Counted from the first letter of the stretch, positions 45,890 to 55,224 are shown. The stretch: DNA of 64,000 nucleotides from Terriglobia bacterium (GCA_025363475.1 JANYDS010000029.1:18815-82814), one strand, 5' to 3'. Notes: a model not told the origin generated them from the sequence alone. A program made the numbers and translations.

Positions 45890-48493
45890 ATGAACGTCGG
45901 TATCGATCTCGGAACCACGAACTCCGCACTCGCGTGGATTGACCCCGCGCAGGCGGAAGACACCAGCTTTCCTCCCATCCATATTTTCGATATCCCGCAA
46001 TTGGTGGCAGCGGGAAGGGAAGAACCTTGCCGGACGCTACCTTCGTTTCTGCTGCTGGAAGAAGGCCAGCCTGTGGGGACTTACGCACGCGAGCAGGGTG
46101 CCATTGTTCCCACCCGCCTGGTTCATAGTGCGAAGTCCTGGCTCTCCAACGGTGATGTTGACCGGACTGCGAAAATTTTGCCGTGGGATGCTGGCGAAAG
46201 CGGCCGTGTTCTTTCCCCTGTAGAAGTCTCGGCACGTTTTATCGCGAAGATGCGGGACGCCTGGAACGCCAGCCCGAATCAGGTAAAGTTCGGCTCTCTC
46301 GCGGAACAGCAAATCGTTCTCACTGTACCTGCTTCGTTCGATGAAGAGGCTCGTGAACTCACGGTTAAGGCTGCGAATGAGGCTGGCCTGCCGAACCCCA
46401 CGCTGCTCGAAGAACCGGCTGCGGCATTTTATTCCTGGATCGCTAACAACTTTGCCCGTTCTCGCAGATTGCTGTTTGACGGCCAGATCGTTTTGATCTG
46501 CGATGTCGGCGGCGGCACCAGCGATTTCTCCCTGATCCGTGTTTCGCGCGAGGGTGACAAGATCGATTTCACTCGCACCGCTGTCGGCAAACATCTGTTG
46601 CTCGGGGGCGACAACCTCGACCTCACTCTGGCGTGGCTAGCGGAATCAAAACTGGGCAAACAGCTTTCCATCCGCCAGCGCAGTGGCCTGCGGCGGCAGT
46701 GTTCCGCCGCGAAAGAATTGCTGCTTTGCGACCCCCGCCGTGAGAGTGTCGAAATCAGCGTTCTCGGCAGCGGCTCTTCCCTCATCGGCGGTGCGCTCAA
46801 AACGGAAATCACGCGCGCGGAAGCACTGGAACTGACCCTCGAAGGTTTTCTCCCGCTCTCGTCACTCGGCGAAAAACCGACTGAAGAAAAGCGCAGCCTC
46901 TTCCGCGAACTGGGCTTGCCCTATGTTTCTGACCCCGCCATCAGCCGCCATCTTTCCGCGTTTCTGGAATCCGCCGGGCAGGTGCCGGACGCGATTCTCT
47001 TCAACGGCGGCTTCTTCATCCCGGAAACCTGCCGCAGTCGCGTGGCCGATCTGCTCGAAAACTGGTATGGGAAACGTCCGGAGATTTTCGAGAACCGCGA
47101 CCTTGACCTGGCCGTCGCCAGCGGTGCCGCGTACTACTCATATGTCCGTTCCACCGGTTCGGGAGTGCTGGTGCGGGGCGGTTTGCCGCGAACCTATTAT
47201 GTGGGCCTGACCGATACTTCGGCTGTTTGCCTGGTACCGCGCGGTGCCGAAGAGGGCGACACCGTGGAAGTAGATCGCGACGATCTGCAACTGGTCGCCA
47301 ATCGCCCGGTCGCATTCCGCCTGATGAGTTCGCTCACACGAACCGATGACCAGCCCGGTCAGGTGGTGGAATTCGCTCCAGGTGAAGAAATTCACCAGCA
47401 TGCGCCGCTCGAAGCGGTGCTGCGGTTTGGCAAAGGCGGTGAACGTCTGGTGCCGGTAAAATTGGGCGCGCACCTGACCGAAACAGGAACTCTCGAAACC
47501 TGGTGTGATTCCAAAATCAGTGAAAATCGCTGGCGTTTGCAGTTCCAGTTGCGAAAAGCCGCACCCGCGCAGGGGGCGTCTCGCAGGCCAGCTGCAGTAG
47601 TGAGTCAGGAAGCAGTGGCTGCGGCCTGCCAGCTGGTCAGGGATACTTTCGCGCAGGGTGCCATCGCGCCTGAAGAGCTGCCCTCGAAACTGGAAGCAGC
47701 ACTGGGACTTGGTCGCAATTCCTGGCCAGTCGATGTGGCCCGCAATCTTGCCGATGTATTTATCGAACAGATCGAAAACCGCAAGCGCAATGCCGCGTAT
47801 GAAATTCGCTGGCTCAACCTCGCCGGCTTCTGCATGCGGCCCGGTTTCGGCTGGCCCGGCGACGATTTCCGCATCGAACAAATCCGCCGTATTTTCGCGG
47901 GCGGCCCTGCTTTTGCCAACCAGGTGCAAAACGAAATCGACTGGTGGATTTTCTGGGGACGCCTGGCAGGCGGCCTCAACCGCAACCAGCAGAGCGACAT
48001 GGTGCAGCGCCTGCTGCCTTTTCTGCTGCCGAAGCCCGGCAAGAAACCCCAGCGAATAAACAACAGCCTGTTGCGTGAAATGTGGCGCACGGCGGCCAGC
48101 ATGGAACTGGTCCCTGCCGGGAACCGCATGCAGCTGGGCGATGCACTCATCAAGCAGCCTAAAGAGGACTACGTGCTGTGGTGTCTTTCGCGCCTCGGTG
48201 CCAGGCAGCTGTTTTACGGCCCGGCGAATCAGGCTTTGTCCCCCGCAGCAGCTTCGCGATGGATCGAAGCGCTGCTCACCGTGCCGAAAGCGGGTGACGC
48301 TCTGGTGTCACTGGCACGCCGCACCGGAGATCCCGTCCGCGATGTCTCGGAGACGACCTTCGCGTCCGTACTGGCCAAACTTACGGATCCGCAATTGACC
48401 GCGCAATTGGAAGGTGGCGAAGAGCGTGATGAACGCGCACTGGGCCGCATTTACGGCGAAGATTTGCCTTCCGGCCTGATCCTGGGCAGTTAA
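45890..48493 (+). CDS. Hsp70-family ATPase with long C-terminal extension (DUF3731-type)
   Basis: 867-aa Hsp70-like protein. The ATPase starts at once with NVGIDLGTTNSALAWI and has VLICDVGGGTSDFSLIRV and ILFNGGFFIPE. After a beta-rich part (to about residue 560) there is a helical extension of some 300 residues (EELPSKLEAALGLGRNSWPVDVARNLADVF ... GRLAGGLNRNQQSDMVQRLLPFLLP...), matching the DUF3731-type tail seen in this class. With the preceding DUF2760 and shorter Hsp70 genes it forms a three-gene unit; no J-domain or GrpE gene is present, so how the ATPase is driven is unclear. Confidence 0.88.
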   Translation: MNVGIDLGTTNSALAWIDPAQAEDTSFPPIHIFDIPQLVAAGREEPCRTLPSFLLLEEGQPVGTYAREQGAIVPTRLVHSAKSWLSNGDVDRTAKILPWDAGESGRVLSPVEVSARFIAKMRDAWNASPNQVKFGSLAEQQIVLTVPASFDEEARELTVKAANEAGLPNPTLLEEPAAAFYSWIANNFARSRRLLFDGQIVLICDVGGGTSDFSLIRVSREGDKIDFTRTAVGKHLLLGGDNLDLTLAWLAESKLGKQLSIRQRSGLRRQCSAAKELLLCDPRRESVEISVLGSGSSLIGGALKTEITRAEALELTLEGFLPLSSLGEKPTEEKRSLFRELGLPYVSDPAISRHLSAFLESAGQVPDAILFNGGFFIPETCRSRVADLLENWYGKRPEIFENRDLDLAVASGAAYYSYVRSTGSGVLVRGGLPRTYYVGLTDTSAVCLVPRGAEEGDTVEVDRDDLQLVANRPVAFRLMSSLTRTDDQPGQVVEFAPGEEIHQHAPLEAVLRFGKGGERLVPVKLGAHLTETGTLETWCDSKISENRWRLQFQLRKAAPAQGASRRPAAVVSQEAVAAACQLVRDTFAQGAIAPEELPSKLEAALGLGRNSWPVDVARNLADVFIEQIENRKRNAAYEIRWLNLAGFCMRPGFGWPGDDFRIEQIRRIFAGGPAFANQVQNEIDWWIFWGRLAGGLNRNQQSDMVQRLLPFLLPKPGKKPQRINNSLLREMWRTAASMELVPAGNRMQLGDALIKQPKEDYVLWCLSRLGARQLFYGPANQALSPAAASRWIEALLTVPKAGDALVSLARRTGDPVRDVSETTFASVLAKLTDPQLTAQLEGGEERDERALGRIYGEDLPSGLILGS

Positions 48494-48494
48494 A

Positions 48495-48827
48495 TTAAAC
48501 ACCTGCGCTCCGTACGACGGGCAAAGAGGTGTGGTCCCAGCTTGGGTCCAATCGTGCCCCCGGGGCCCGCGAGGGCGAGAGCCCTCTGGCGTAGTCGGCA
48601 TTATTCTGCGCAAATTCATCGGCGGTGTTCCAGATTCGGACCTCATTGCTGGCAAAGCGGACATGTGGATAGTTGAGGGACGCAGCCCAAGTACCGGGAC
48701 CGCGCGAATTGAAGGCCGTCATGAAATCGTCCATCGCTTTGCGGGCCTGGATCTCGGTTTTTGTGTCCGCGGCGAAAGACGGCACGCAGGCAGCCAAACA
48801 CAGAGCGGAGACAAGAGCAAGTTTCAT
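48495..48827 (-). CDS. Truncated exported SnoaL/NTF2-like protein
   Basis: 110-aa product with a signal peptide (LALVSALCLAACVPSFAA) and the first half of an NTF2/SnoaL-type domain (ARKAMDDFMTAFNSRGPGTWAASLNYPHVRFASNEVRIWNTADEFA...). Family members continue for another 40-50 residues; here the reading frame turns into LSPSRAPGARLDPSWDH and stops 1 nt beyond the convergent Hsp70 stop. The 3' end was probably lost by a deletion or frameshift, so function is doubtful. Confidence 0.6.
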   Translation of the reverse strand: MKLALVSALCLAACVPSFAADTKTEIQARKAMDDFMTAFNSRGPGTWAASLNYPHVRFASNEVRIWNTADEFAQNNADYARGLSPSRAPGARLDPSWDHTSLPVVRSAGV

Positions 48828-48986
48828 GGTGCTGCGGTTCTATCGCAACGCGCGGGTTCAGATTTGGGTCGCTCGCGCATCAGGGGTTCTCAAAAGCGCT
48901 TCGACGAAATGGCCGCCACATTCAACTCCTCGTGGGGGTCCAGGCGCGGCTGCTCTGGGATATCTCTGCGAACTCCACTTCCCCCG

Positions 48987-49211
48987 CTAATTAACTAACT
49001 CGCCGCGGCCCGGCTTGGTAGCCCTGCTCTTCTCCGCTACCGTTTGGGCAAAGGCGGCAACTGAACGAACGGATTGACCACCGGCTTCCAGCATTTTGCC
49101 GATCAAACGGGAAACGGATGTATTCTCTTCTGCCGCTCTGGTTCGTGCCCAATAGGCAACTTCTTCCGGCAAAGTTACTGTGACATTTTTAACAGGAAAC
49201 CAGTGTAACAC
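48987..49211 (-). CDS. Ribbon-helix-helix protein, orphan antitoxin-like
   Basis: 74-aa protein with a typical RHH/CopG N-terminus (KNVTVTLPEEVAYWARTRAAEENTSVSRLIGKML) and a short tail that could bind a toxin. GTG start. No toxin gene (PIN, RelE or similar) is recognisable next to it: the 160 nt downstream (48828-48986) hold nothing I can identify, and the 270 nt upstream hold only a direct repeat. It may be the surviving half of a VapBC-like pair. Confidence 0.65.
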   Translation of the reverse strand: MLHWFPVKNVTVTLPEEVAYWARTRAAEENTSVSRLIGKMLEAGGQSVRSVAAFAQTVAEKSRATKPGRGELVN

Positions 49212-49294
49212 GAAAACACGAAACCAAAACGGAGGGTCCGCTGTACACGGCGGAAACGTCGTTCATCACGGCTTCGCCGACCCGAATGAGTGGG

Positions 49295-49398
49295 GGTCAG
49301 ATCAGAATGCCCGGGTCCATTTTGGAGAGCTCGACGGCGCTCCGCCAGACACGGGCCGGAAAAGGTCAGATCAGAATGCCGGGTCCATTTTGGAGAGC
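49295..49398. repeat. Pair of 35/36-bp direct repeats in a gene-free stretch
   Basis: Copy 1 (49295-49330) and copy 2 (49364-49398) both read GGTCAGATCAGAATGCC(C), then GGGTCCATTTTGGAGAGC, differing by one C. The 33-nt spacer between them is unrelated. The stretch 49212-49484 contains no credible gene. The repeats could be left-over ends of a mobile element; no transposase is nearby. Confidence 0.75.
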
Positions 49399-49484
49399 AC
49401 TTGGTGGGTAAGTTCTCGTGAGCGCTGAAGTCGACCTGATTTCAGCAGTTAAATCCCGGTTGGCCGCAAATCTGCTACTGATTT

Positions 49485-50426
49485 ATGCAGATGAGCAGTG
49501 TCGTATTTGAGGGCGAAGACAAAAGAGCGGAAGCCCGTACGCCGCTGGCAACAGCTCTTCGAAGCCGGGTCATGGCGCTGCGACCCGCGCACTGGCTCAA
49601 AAACCTGCTGATTTTCGCGCCGCTGATCGCTGCCCACAAATTTCAAGACTTCGCTCTCCTGCAAAAATCCGTACTGGCGTTTGTCGCGTTCGGCCTGTGT
49701 GCATCTGCCGGTTATCTCTTCAATGATCTGATTGACTTGGAATCTGACCGTCATCATCCGCAAAAACGATTACGCCCCTTTGCGTCGGGACGTCTTCCGC
49801 TGTCCTACGGTTTGATTGCGATCCCGGTGCTCGTGATTTCCGGGGGACTTCTTGCCGCCTGTGTATCGCCTCTTCTCTGCGCCACGTTGCTCGGCTATTT
49901 TGTCCTGAGCACCGCGTATTCCCTGAAGATCAAGAACGTCGCTCTCCTTGATGTTCTCTTTCTTGCCGCGCTCTATACCGTTCGGATCATGGCTGGCTCT
50001 GTTGCCACAGGCATCTGGGTATCGCACTGGCTACTGGCTTTTTCGATCTTTTTCTTCTTTAGCCTGGCCCTGTTAAAGCGCTACGGGGAACTGGTCGTCA
50101 TGCACCGCGCGGACGGTGACGGGGCAAAGGCCCGGGCCTACGAATTTGACGACAGGGAACTTTTGGTCGCGATGGGCCTGGCCAGTGGATATCTGGCAGT
50201 TCTGGTCATGGCCCTCTATGTAGCCACCGATCAGGCACCCCGGCTCTATGGACGCGGTGAAGTTTTATGGTTTCTTTGTCCGCTGCTGCTCTACTGGACC
50301 AGCCACATCTGGCTCATGGCGCACCGCGGAAGAATGCTCGGTGATCCTCTAGAATTCGCCACGAAAGACCGCACCAGCCTGATACTCATTGCCGTGATGG
50401 TGATTACCGTGGCGCTGGCGTTGTGA
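49485..50426 (+). CDS. UbiA-family prenyltransferase (DPPR synthase-like)
   Basis: 313-aa membrane protein with about nine hydrophobic helices. The first Asp-rich motif NDLIDLESDRHHPQKRLRPFASG (NDxxDxxxDxxHPxKxxRP) is the form found in decaprenyl-phosphate phosphoribosyltransferases and relatives, which attach a ribose-phosphate to a polyprenyl phosphate; the second motif is around YEFDDRELL. The nearest ATG pair is at 49485 and 49491. It is 1 nt before the next gene, so it starts a likely operon with the unknown secreted protein and the SUMF1-like protein. Confidence 0.85.
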   Translation: MQMSSVVFEGEDKRAEARTPLATALRSRVMALRPAHWLKNLLIFAPLIAAHKFQDFALLQKSVLAFVAFGLCASAGYLFNDLIDLESDRHHPQKRLRPFASGRLPLSYGLIAIPVLVISGGLLAACVSPLLCATLLGYFVLSTAYSLKIKNVALLDVLFLAALYTVRIMAGSVATGIWVSHWLLAFSIFFFFSLALLKRYGELVVMHRADGDGAKARAYEFDDRELLVAMGLASGYLAVLVMALYVATDQAPRLYGRGEVLWFLCPLLLYWTSHIWLMAHRGRMLGDPLEFATKDRTSLILIAVMVITVALAL

Positions 50427-50427
50427 A

Positions 50428-52152
50428 ATGATGCGGACCGCAGCCCTGTTCGCGACTGGTGGCTTCCTGGTGGGTCTGGCAGCCGGGGCGGCTGATGCAC
50501 CTGCCAGCGTCCGCAGTATTATCGACCTGCAGCCCTACCAGATTTCCAGTTCCACCCGAATCCGGTCAGGCCCGGGTAAATCCGGCACGGCCAGACTGAC
50601 GAATCTGAATCCGTCAGTCAACGCCTGGTTCCTGCTGAGTGTTGCATGGGATGGCGGTGGCGAGGCCTCGGTGTGGCATCTCGAAAATCCAAAACCACAT
50701 GAAATGCAGGTAGTGCTGGAAGAGAAGTACCCGTCCGGACTCGTAATCGTCGAAGGCAGCAACCGGTATTCCTGCGACCTGTTCGGCGGTCGCGCCCCGC
50801 TCAACGCACTCGAACAGGGTCGCGACTCTCAGCGCATTTACTACCCGTTGTGTGGCGGGCGGCTTTACCTGCGAAATCCCGCCAAAGGGCAACGCACGAA
50901 ATTGGAAGCAGCCACAGGCTTTCTCAGGGATCAGGTTTGGGGCGGCGAAAAGGTCATCGTCCTTTTCCATCACCTGCTGGCCGACAGATACCGCGATACC
51001 GGCGAACTGCGCACCACCAATCAGGCGTCGCTCTCGAATACTCCTGGCGGCCCCCTTCCCGCACTGCTGGCACCTGAGTTCGCCGACCGCGTCGTCATCC
51101 CCGAAAATCTGGGCATCACAATAACTCTCCCGGGCACCGTCGAACGTGGCATGGCGCCAGGGAAGTGGTACCCCGCGGAAGGAAATCCGGCAGTCTTTCT
51201 CAGCATCATACGGCCCAACCTGATTGCCGGTCAGATTCTTAAGAGTTACGGAAAACTGGTCAGCAATCTGGACAACGTTGAAGCAATATCTCTCGCCTAC
51301 CTGATCGCATTTGACCTTGACCAGCTCGAACTCGGGTTTGCCCTGGGAACGCAGAACCCGGAAGTGGACTGGTCGGAGCACATGACCAGTCAGATGAAAA
51401 ATTCCAGCCTGCCGGGCCCTGACGGTATCGGCAGCATCTCCCCGCTGGTCTCAACCGGTCTGATCCAGCCTGACAATGGTCGCCGAACCATCGCCACTTT
51501 CACTGGTGGTTTCAAGCGCAATCACGGAGCGTTTAACTCTGGTGCCCTGTCTCTCCAGAACCATGGCAGCCACTATGGCTTCATCGAAAATGGCGTGGTC
51601 TTCAGCAAACTACAGCCCGGTCTGGCCACCGCGATCACCATGAACGACGGCAATGTCGACATGAAGACCTGGCAGGAATCGGACAATAAACTCCTTCCCG
51701 CAATCCGGCACGCCCGCCAGAACGGAGTCCCGCTGATTGATTCCGGCGTTCCGGGTTCGCTGGTAAACCGCTGGGGGCCAGGCAATTGGTCCGGCTCAGA
51801 AAATGAAAAATTGCGTTCCATACGTGCCAGTGCAGCCATCCAGAAAAGCGGCGGCAAGCATTTCCTGATCTACGCTGTTTTCTCCGATGCCACTCCCTCA
51901 GCGATGGCCCGGGTATTTCAGGCCTATCAATGCAACTACGCCATGCTTCTCGACATGAACGCGCTGGAGCATACCTACCTCGCTCTCTATCGGAGATCCG
52001 GTTCGGAATTGTCAGTGGAACACCTGATTAAGGGCATGAATGTGTTGGATCAATCATCGTCGAGTGGCATTATCCCGCGGTTTCTCGGGTACCCCGACAA
52101 CCGCGATTTTTTCTATGTCATGCGGCGAAATCTGAAAGAGGTCAAGCCATGA
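50428..52152 (+). CDS. Exported protein of unknown function, possibly phosphodiester-glycosidase-like
   Basis: 574-aa protein with a signal peptide (ALFATGGFLVGLAAGAADA). The C-terminal half has a pattern (TATFTGGFKRNHGAFNSG ... HYGFIENGVVFSKL ... AVFSDATPSAMARVFQAYQCNYAMLLDMNALEHTYL) that loosely recalls NAGPA-type phosphodiester glycosidases, where a late Asp-rich strand lies at the active site; I would not assign the activity on this alone. The N-terminal half is not recognised. Its stop overlaps the SUMF1-like start by 4 nt and it follows the prenyltransferase by 1 nt. Confidence 0.75.
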   Translation: MMRTAALFATGGFLVGLAAGAADAPASVRSIIDLQPYQISSSTRIRSGPGKSGTARLTNLNPSVNAWFLLSVAWDGGGEASVWHLENPKPHEMQVVLEEKYPSGLVIVEGSNRYSCDLFGGRAPLNALEQGRDSQRIYYPLCGGRLYLRNPAKGQRTKLEAATGFLRDQVWGGEKVIVLFHHLLADRYRDTGELRTTNQASLSNTPGGPLPALLAPEFADRVVIPENLGITITLPGTVERGMAPGKWYPAEGNPAVFLSIIRPNLIAGQILKSYGKLVSNLDNVEAISLAYLIAFDLDQLELGFALGTQNPEVDWSEHMTSQMKNSSLPGPDGIGSISPLVSTGLIQPDNGRRTIATFTGGFKRNHGAFNSGALSLQNHGSHYGFIENGVVFSKLQPGLATAITMNDGNVDMKTWQESDNKLLPAIRHARQNGVPLIDSGVPGSLVNRWGPGNWSGSENEKLRSIRASAAIQKSGGKHFLIYAVFSDATPSAMARVFQAYQCNYAMLLDMNALEHTYLALYRRSGSELSVEHLIKGMNVLDQSSSSGIIPRFLGYPDNRDFFYVMRRNLKEVKP

Positions 52153-53162
52153 AATCCCAGTTCTATCTGGTTGCCGGGCTGTTTGCTTTCCCTGCGGTAT
52201 TCGGATTCGGCGCCTCGCCCGCTTCGAGTCAGGCCCTTCGCGCACAAAACGAACTGATCTATACCCAACTCAAACAAATCCGCGGCCTGGCGGATGATCA
52301 GATTGCGGCCATCCGCAAAATATTTGAAAAATCCGGCATGATCGGCCAAGGCAATCCCTCCATCACCCAGCATCCGGTTACACCGGCGGATTGTCAGGCT
52401 AAGCTGACTCAGCAGTCCGTCCACTATGAGAATGCCCGCTTTGAAAAAATCTGCGGCGGGAAATACCTGGCACCGCTTTACGACCCCGCCACGCAGCAAC
52501 CTGAAGAGGCAAAGGTCTGCATTGACCAGTTTGAATTTCCCAATATCCCCTGTGCCTATCCCGTCGTCTGGGTGAAAGCTCGTGAAGCGGCAGAGATTTG
52601 CTGGGCGGAGGGCGAACGCCTCGCTGATGCCGATGAATGGGAAGGTGCGTGTCAGGGAAACCTGACGCGGCCTGATTACAATTTTGACCTGTCGCGCGAT
52701 GGCAATCCGGCCCGCATGCGTGCGGCACATAATCAGGCAACCAGCGCCGATAAACGCTGGAGTTATGGCCCTGCCTACCAGAAAGGAATCTGTGCCACGT
52801 CAGGCACGAAAACTCCCGGCTGCAATGGTGGAGACTGGGCGCATTGCGGTTCCAATACATTCCCCGCCGGCGATTTTCCTGCCTGCCACAGTCCCCTCGG
52901 TGTTTATGATCTGAACGGCAACGCGGCGGAACATATGAATCTGCCCCTCAGCGCCACCCAAATGTCGAGCCATGGCAGCCGCGAACTGGGTGTTACAGAA
53001 ATGAAAGGCAGCTGGTTTATCTTCGATACCTTCCGTGCGCACGAAGACTGGTGCCGCTGGCGCGCACCGTACTGGCACGGAACAAAGGTGATGGACGAAC
53101 ACAGCCACTCCAACTACCACCTCGGATTTCGTTGCGCGAAAACCGTGAAACCAGCTTCCTAA
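52149..53162 (+). CDS. Exported SUMF1/FGE-fold protein
   Basis: 337-aa protein with a signal peptide (VAGLFAFPAVFGFGASPASS) and a C-type-lectin-like sulfatase-modifying-factor domain: CIDQFEFPN, PVVWVKAREAAEICWAEGERLADADEWEGA, GVYDLNGNAAEHM and the terminal HLGFRCAKT. The copper/Cys pair of true formylglycine-generating enzymes is not obvious, so it may modify or bind something else; no sulfatase is encoded nearby. It is the third gene of the 49.5-53.2 kb operon; its stop overlaps the convergent gene's stop. Confidence 0.85.
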   Translation: MKSQFYLVAGLFAFPAVFGFGASPASSQALRAQNELIYTQLKQIRGLADDQIAAIRKIFEKSGMIGQGNPSITQHPVTPADCQAKLTQQSVHYENARFEKICGGKYLAPLYDPATQQPEEAKVCIDQFEFPNIPCAYPVVWVKAREAAEICWAEGERLADADEWEGACQGNLTRPDYNFDLSRDGNPARMRAAHNQATSADKRWSYGPAYQKGICATSGTKTPGCNGGDWAHCGSNTFPAGDFPACHSPLGVYDLNGNAAEHMNLPLSATQMSSHGSRELGVTEMKGSWFIFDTFRAHEDWCRWRAPYWHGTKVMDEHSHSNYHLGFRCAKTVKPAS

Positions 53163-54103
53163 ACCGGACCACAACCGCCATCGGCCGCATGCGTCATGAA
53201 ATCACGAAGGTGCGGGATCGGCCCCTCATCACTCAGAATCTTTGACAGCTCCGGATCGCTCAGGACGTCATAAACTGACGTGGTCTTGCCGTCAATAATC
53301 GCCGTTTCACTTACAAGCCGGATACCGTGGCTGTAATCGGCGTAACAAGCGCCATGCACAGTGCTGAGCGGCTGAATCGGCGCACCGTTAAGACGATGCC
53401 AGCCGTAGATCGCGATCTTGCCGGGATTGTTCGCCAGAACGCTGGCCACCACAACATCTTTTTTGTCGCCGGAAACCAGAGCGCCTGGTTTCACACCCAG
53501 GGCGCGTTCCTGTTGTTCAATCTTTGCGTTATGGGCCTTGTAGTATGCCGTGGAGCGCATTTCCGGGCCAGCAGTCATCGGCGACGGTGTCAGATGAAAT
53601 GCCGCCTGCTGATAAATGGCATCCACAATCTTCCGCGTCGGCAGAATGAAGCCCATCCGGCTGGCAACACTGGCGGCTGTATACAGGTTCATGGGGATGC
53701 GCAGGAAATCGCTGTCCGAACCGATCGCCAGGTACTCAGGCATCACAAAAATAGTGGCCGTAAGCGCCTTCCCAATAGCTGGCTGATATTTTAGCTGTAC
53801 CGGAATCAGGCCCCGCAGAAAACCCGGCAGATTGCCGCCCAGCACTTCTTTGCGGATAGCCTTCTCGCGCTGCCGCTCATCCATACCTGCCACATATCCG
53901 GCGAATTGCGACCCGGTAAGCGGTTGGTGTGAACCAGCGGGAATATTCCCGATCAGCGTGGCGATTGAAAAACCCGGAGAGCTAAAGCCTGGAAAGCCGA
54001 AGCCAGCAAAAACAGAATCATCGGCCGCCGCGCACTGCGTCCCAAGGAGCGACAAACTGAGAAGCCCGGGGACGAGTTTCGTGCAGAGTTTGGAAAAGCG
54101 CAA
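53159..54103 (-). CDS. Exported protein of unknown function
   Basis: 314-aa protein with a signal peptide (LVPGLLSLSLLGTQCAAA), a Gly/Phe-rich stretch (FAGFGFPGFSSPGFS) and a conserved-looking core (KYQPAIGKALTATIFVMPEYLAIGSDSDFLRIPMNL ... IAIYGWHRLNGAPIQPLSTVHGACYADYSHGIRLV). The core occurs in other bacterial secreted proteins of unknown role as far as I recall. It lies 15 nt downstream of the DUF362 gene on the same strand, so the two probably form an operon facing the UbiA operon. Confidence 0.75.
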   Translation of the reverse strand: MRFSKLCTKLVPGLLSLSLLGTQCAAADDSVFAGFGFPGFSSPGFSIATLIGNIPAGSHQPLTGSQFAGYVAGMDERQREKAIRKEVLGGNLPGFLRGLIPVQLKYQPAIGKALTATIFVMPEYLAIGSDSDFLRIPMNLYTAASVASRMGFILPTRKIVDAIYQQAAFHLTPSPMTAGPEMRSTAYYKAHNAKIEQQERALGVKPGALVSGDKKDVVVASVLANNPGKIAIYGWHRLNGAPIQPLSTVHGACYADYSHGIRLVSETAIIDGKTTSVYDVLSDPELSKILSDEGPIPHLRDFMTHAADGGCGPV

Positions 54104-54118
54104 TACCCCAGTCTACCG

Positions 54119-55204
54119 CTAGTACGACGTGAATAGTTTTCCCCAGTCGGTTTGCAGTGCTTTCTCCACCCGCTTCTTCCCCACGAAGTTGTACCAGTAG
54201 CCATCGTGATACAGGCGGGAAGCGATATACGAGAGCGGCGCAAGCTGAGTGCGCAGCAGAAAATGTTCCAGCGGCTTCAGCGGACCCCAATAGATCATCT
54301 TCTGGCAACGACTGGCAAAAGTTTCGCGGTTGGCGTCGAAATGAAAATTGACGTCGGTAATCTCCTCGCCCACGATTTCGATCTCCCGCACATCGCCGCA
54401 ACCCAAACCTCGTTCATGCGCCAGCCGTATGAATTTGATCGAAAGCGGATCGAAACCCATCATTTTCGCGGCCACGGCATCGATGGCAACCATGTCTGCG
54501 CTGGCCAGGATGAAATTTTTCACATGGGGCACCATGCAGCGCGGTCCCGGCCCGTCGCCGGCAAAAGTGCCGTCCATTACAGCGAACAGGCCGGGGTGAA
54601 TTTCCTTCTGAATTGCCAGCAGGTCCACCAGGGTTTCGTGGATCACGCCGTGCGTCCAGTGCCGTTTTTCGAACAACAGCCCCCCGAAGGCGTTTTTCAT
54701 GGCCCCGGTCATTCTGGTGAAAACATGCGTTTTCATGGTCGGCAGGTGGATGATGTTTGACCCTACAAGCCGTTTCGGGATGACAATGCCTTCCGGGAAT
54801 ATTTGGTCCAGCACCAGCATTTTGGCTTTGGGTTCGTAGTGAATCCACTCCTCGCCGTCTTCGTAGAGGTGGACATTGCGCAGCCCATACTTTTCGAGTA
54901 CAGGTTTGTGCTTATTGGCGATTTCACCCACACGGGCGTTCACTACTACGGTCCGATTGTGACAGCCGTAGATCTTCTCCCGGTCATACCCGTCTTCGAG
55001 CAGAGTCGCGATCACGCCCTGAAGTTGCCACGGTGTAGTGGAACAGGCGGGATAGTAATGTTGCCAGCTAATGTTAATTTTGAGTGCGGTTTCGTTCTCC
55101 GGGGGCAGGAACTGACGGTAGTTGGAGAGACGCATGAGACGCCCGTAATCGCCGATAACGGATGCTGGAGTGGTTTTCAATACTGCTACACGGGAGCGCG
55201 TCAT
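54119..55204 (-). CDS. DUF362 protein
   Basis: 361-aa protein with the DUF362 core: INISWQHYYPACSTTPWQLQGVI, LPTMKTHVFTRMTGAMKNAFGGLL and DGTFAGDGPGPRCMVPHVKNFILAS, DMVAIDAVAAKMMGFDP. DUF362 proteins often accompany iron-sulfur domains, but no ferredoxin cysteines follow here. Function unknown. It is divergent from the cupin gene across a short region containing a perfect 16-bp palindrome. Confidence 0.85.
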   Translation of the reverse strand: MTRSRVAVLKTTPASVIGDYGRLMRLSNYRQFLPPENETALKINISWQHYYPACSTTPWQLQGVIATLLEDGYDREKIYGCHNRTVVVNARVGEIANKHKPVLEKYGLRNVHLYEDGEEWIHYEPKAKMLVLDQIFPEGIVIPKRLVGSNIIHLPTMKTHVFTRMTGAMKNAFGGLLFEKRHWTHGVIHETLVDLLAIQKEIHPGLFAVMDGTFAGDGPGPRCMVPHVKNFILASADMVAIDAVAAKMMGFDPLSIKFIRLAHERGLGCGDVREIEIVGEEITDVNFHFDANRETFASRCQKMIYWGPLKPLEHFLLRTQLAPLSYIASRLYHDGYWYNFVGKKRVEKALQTDWGKLFTSY

Positions 55205-55224
55205 CTTTGGTGGATTACGTCAGC

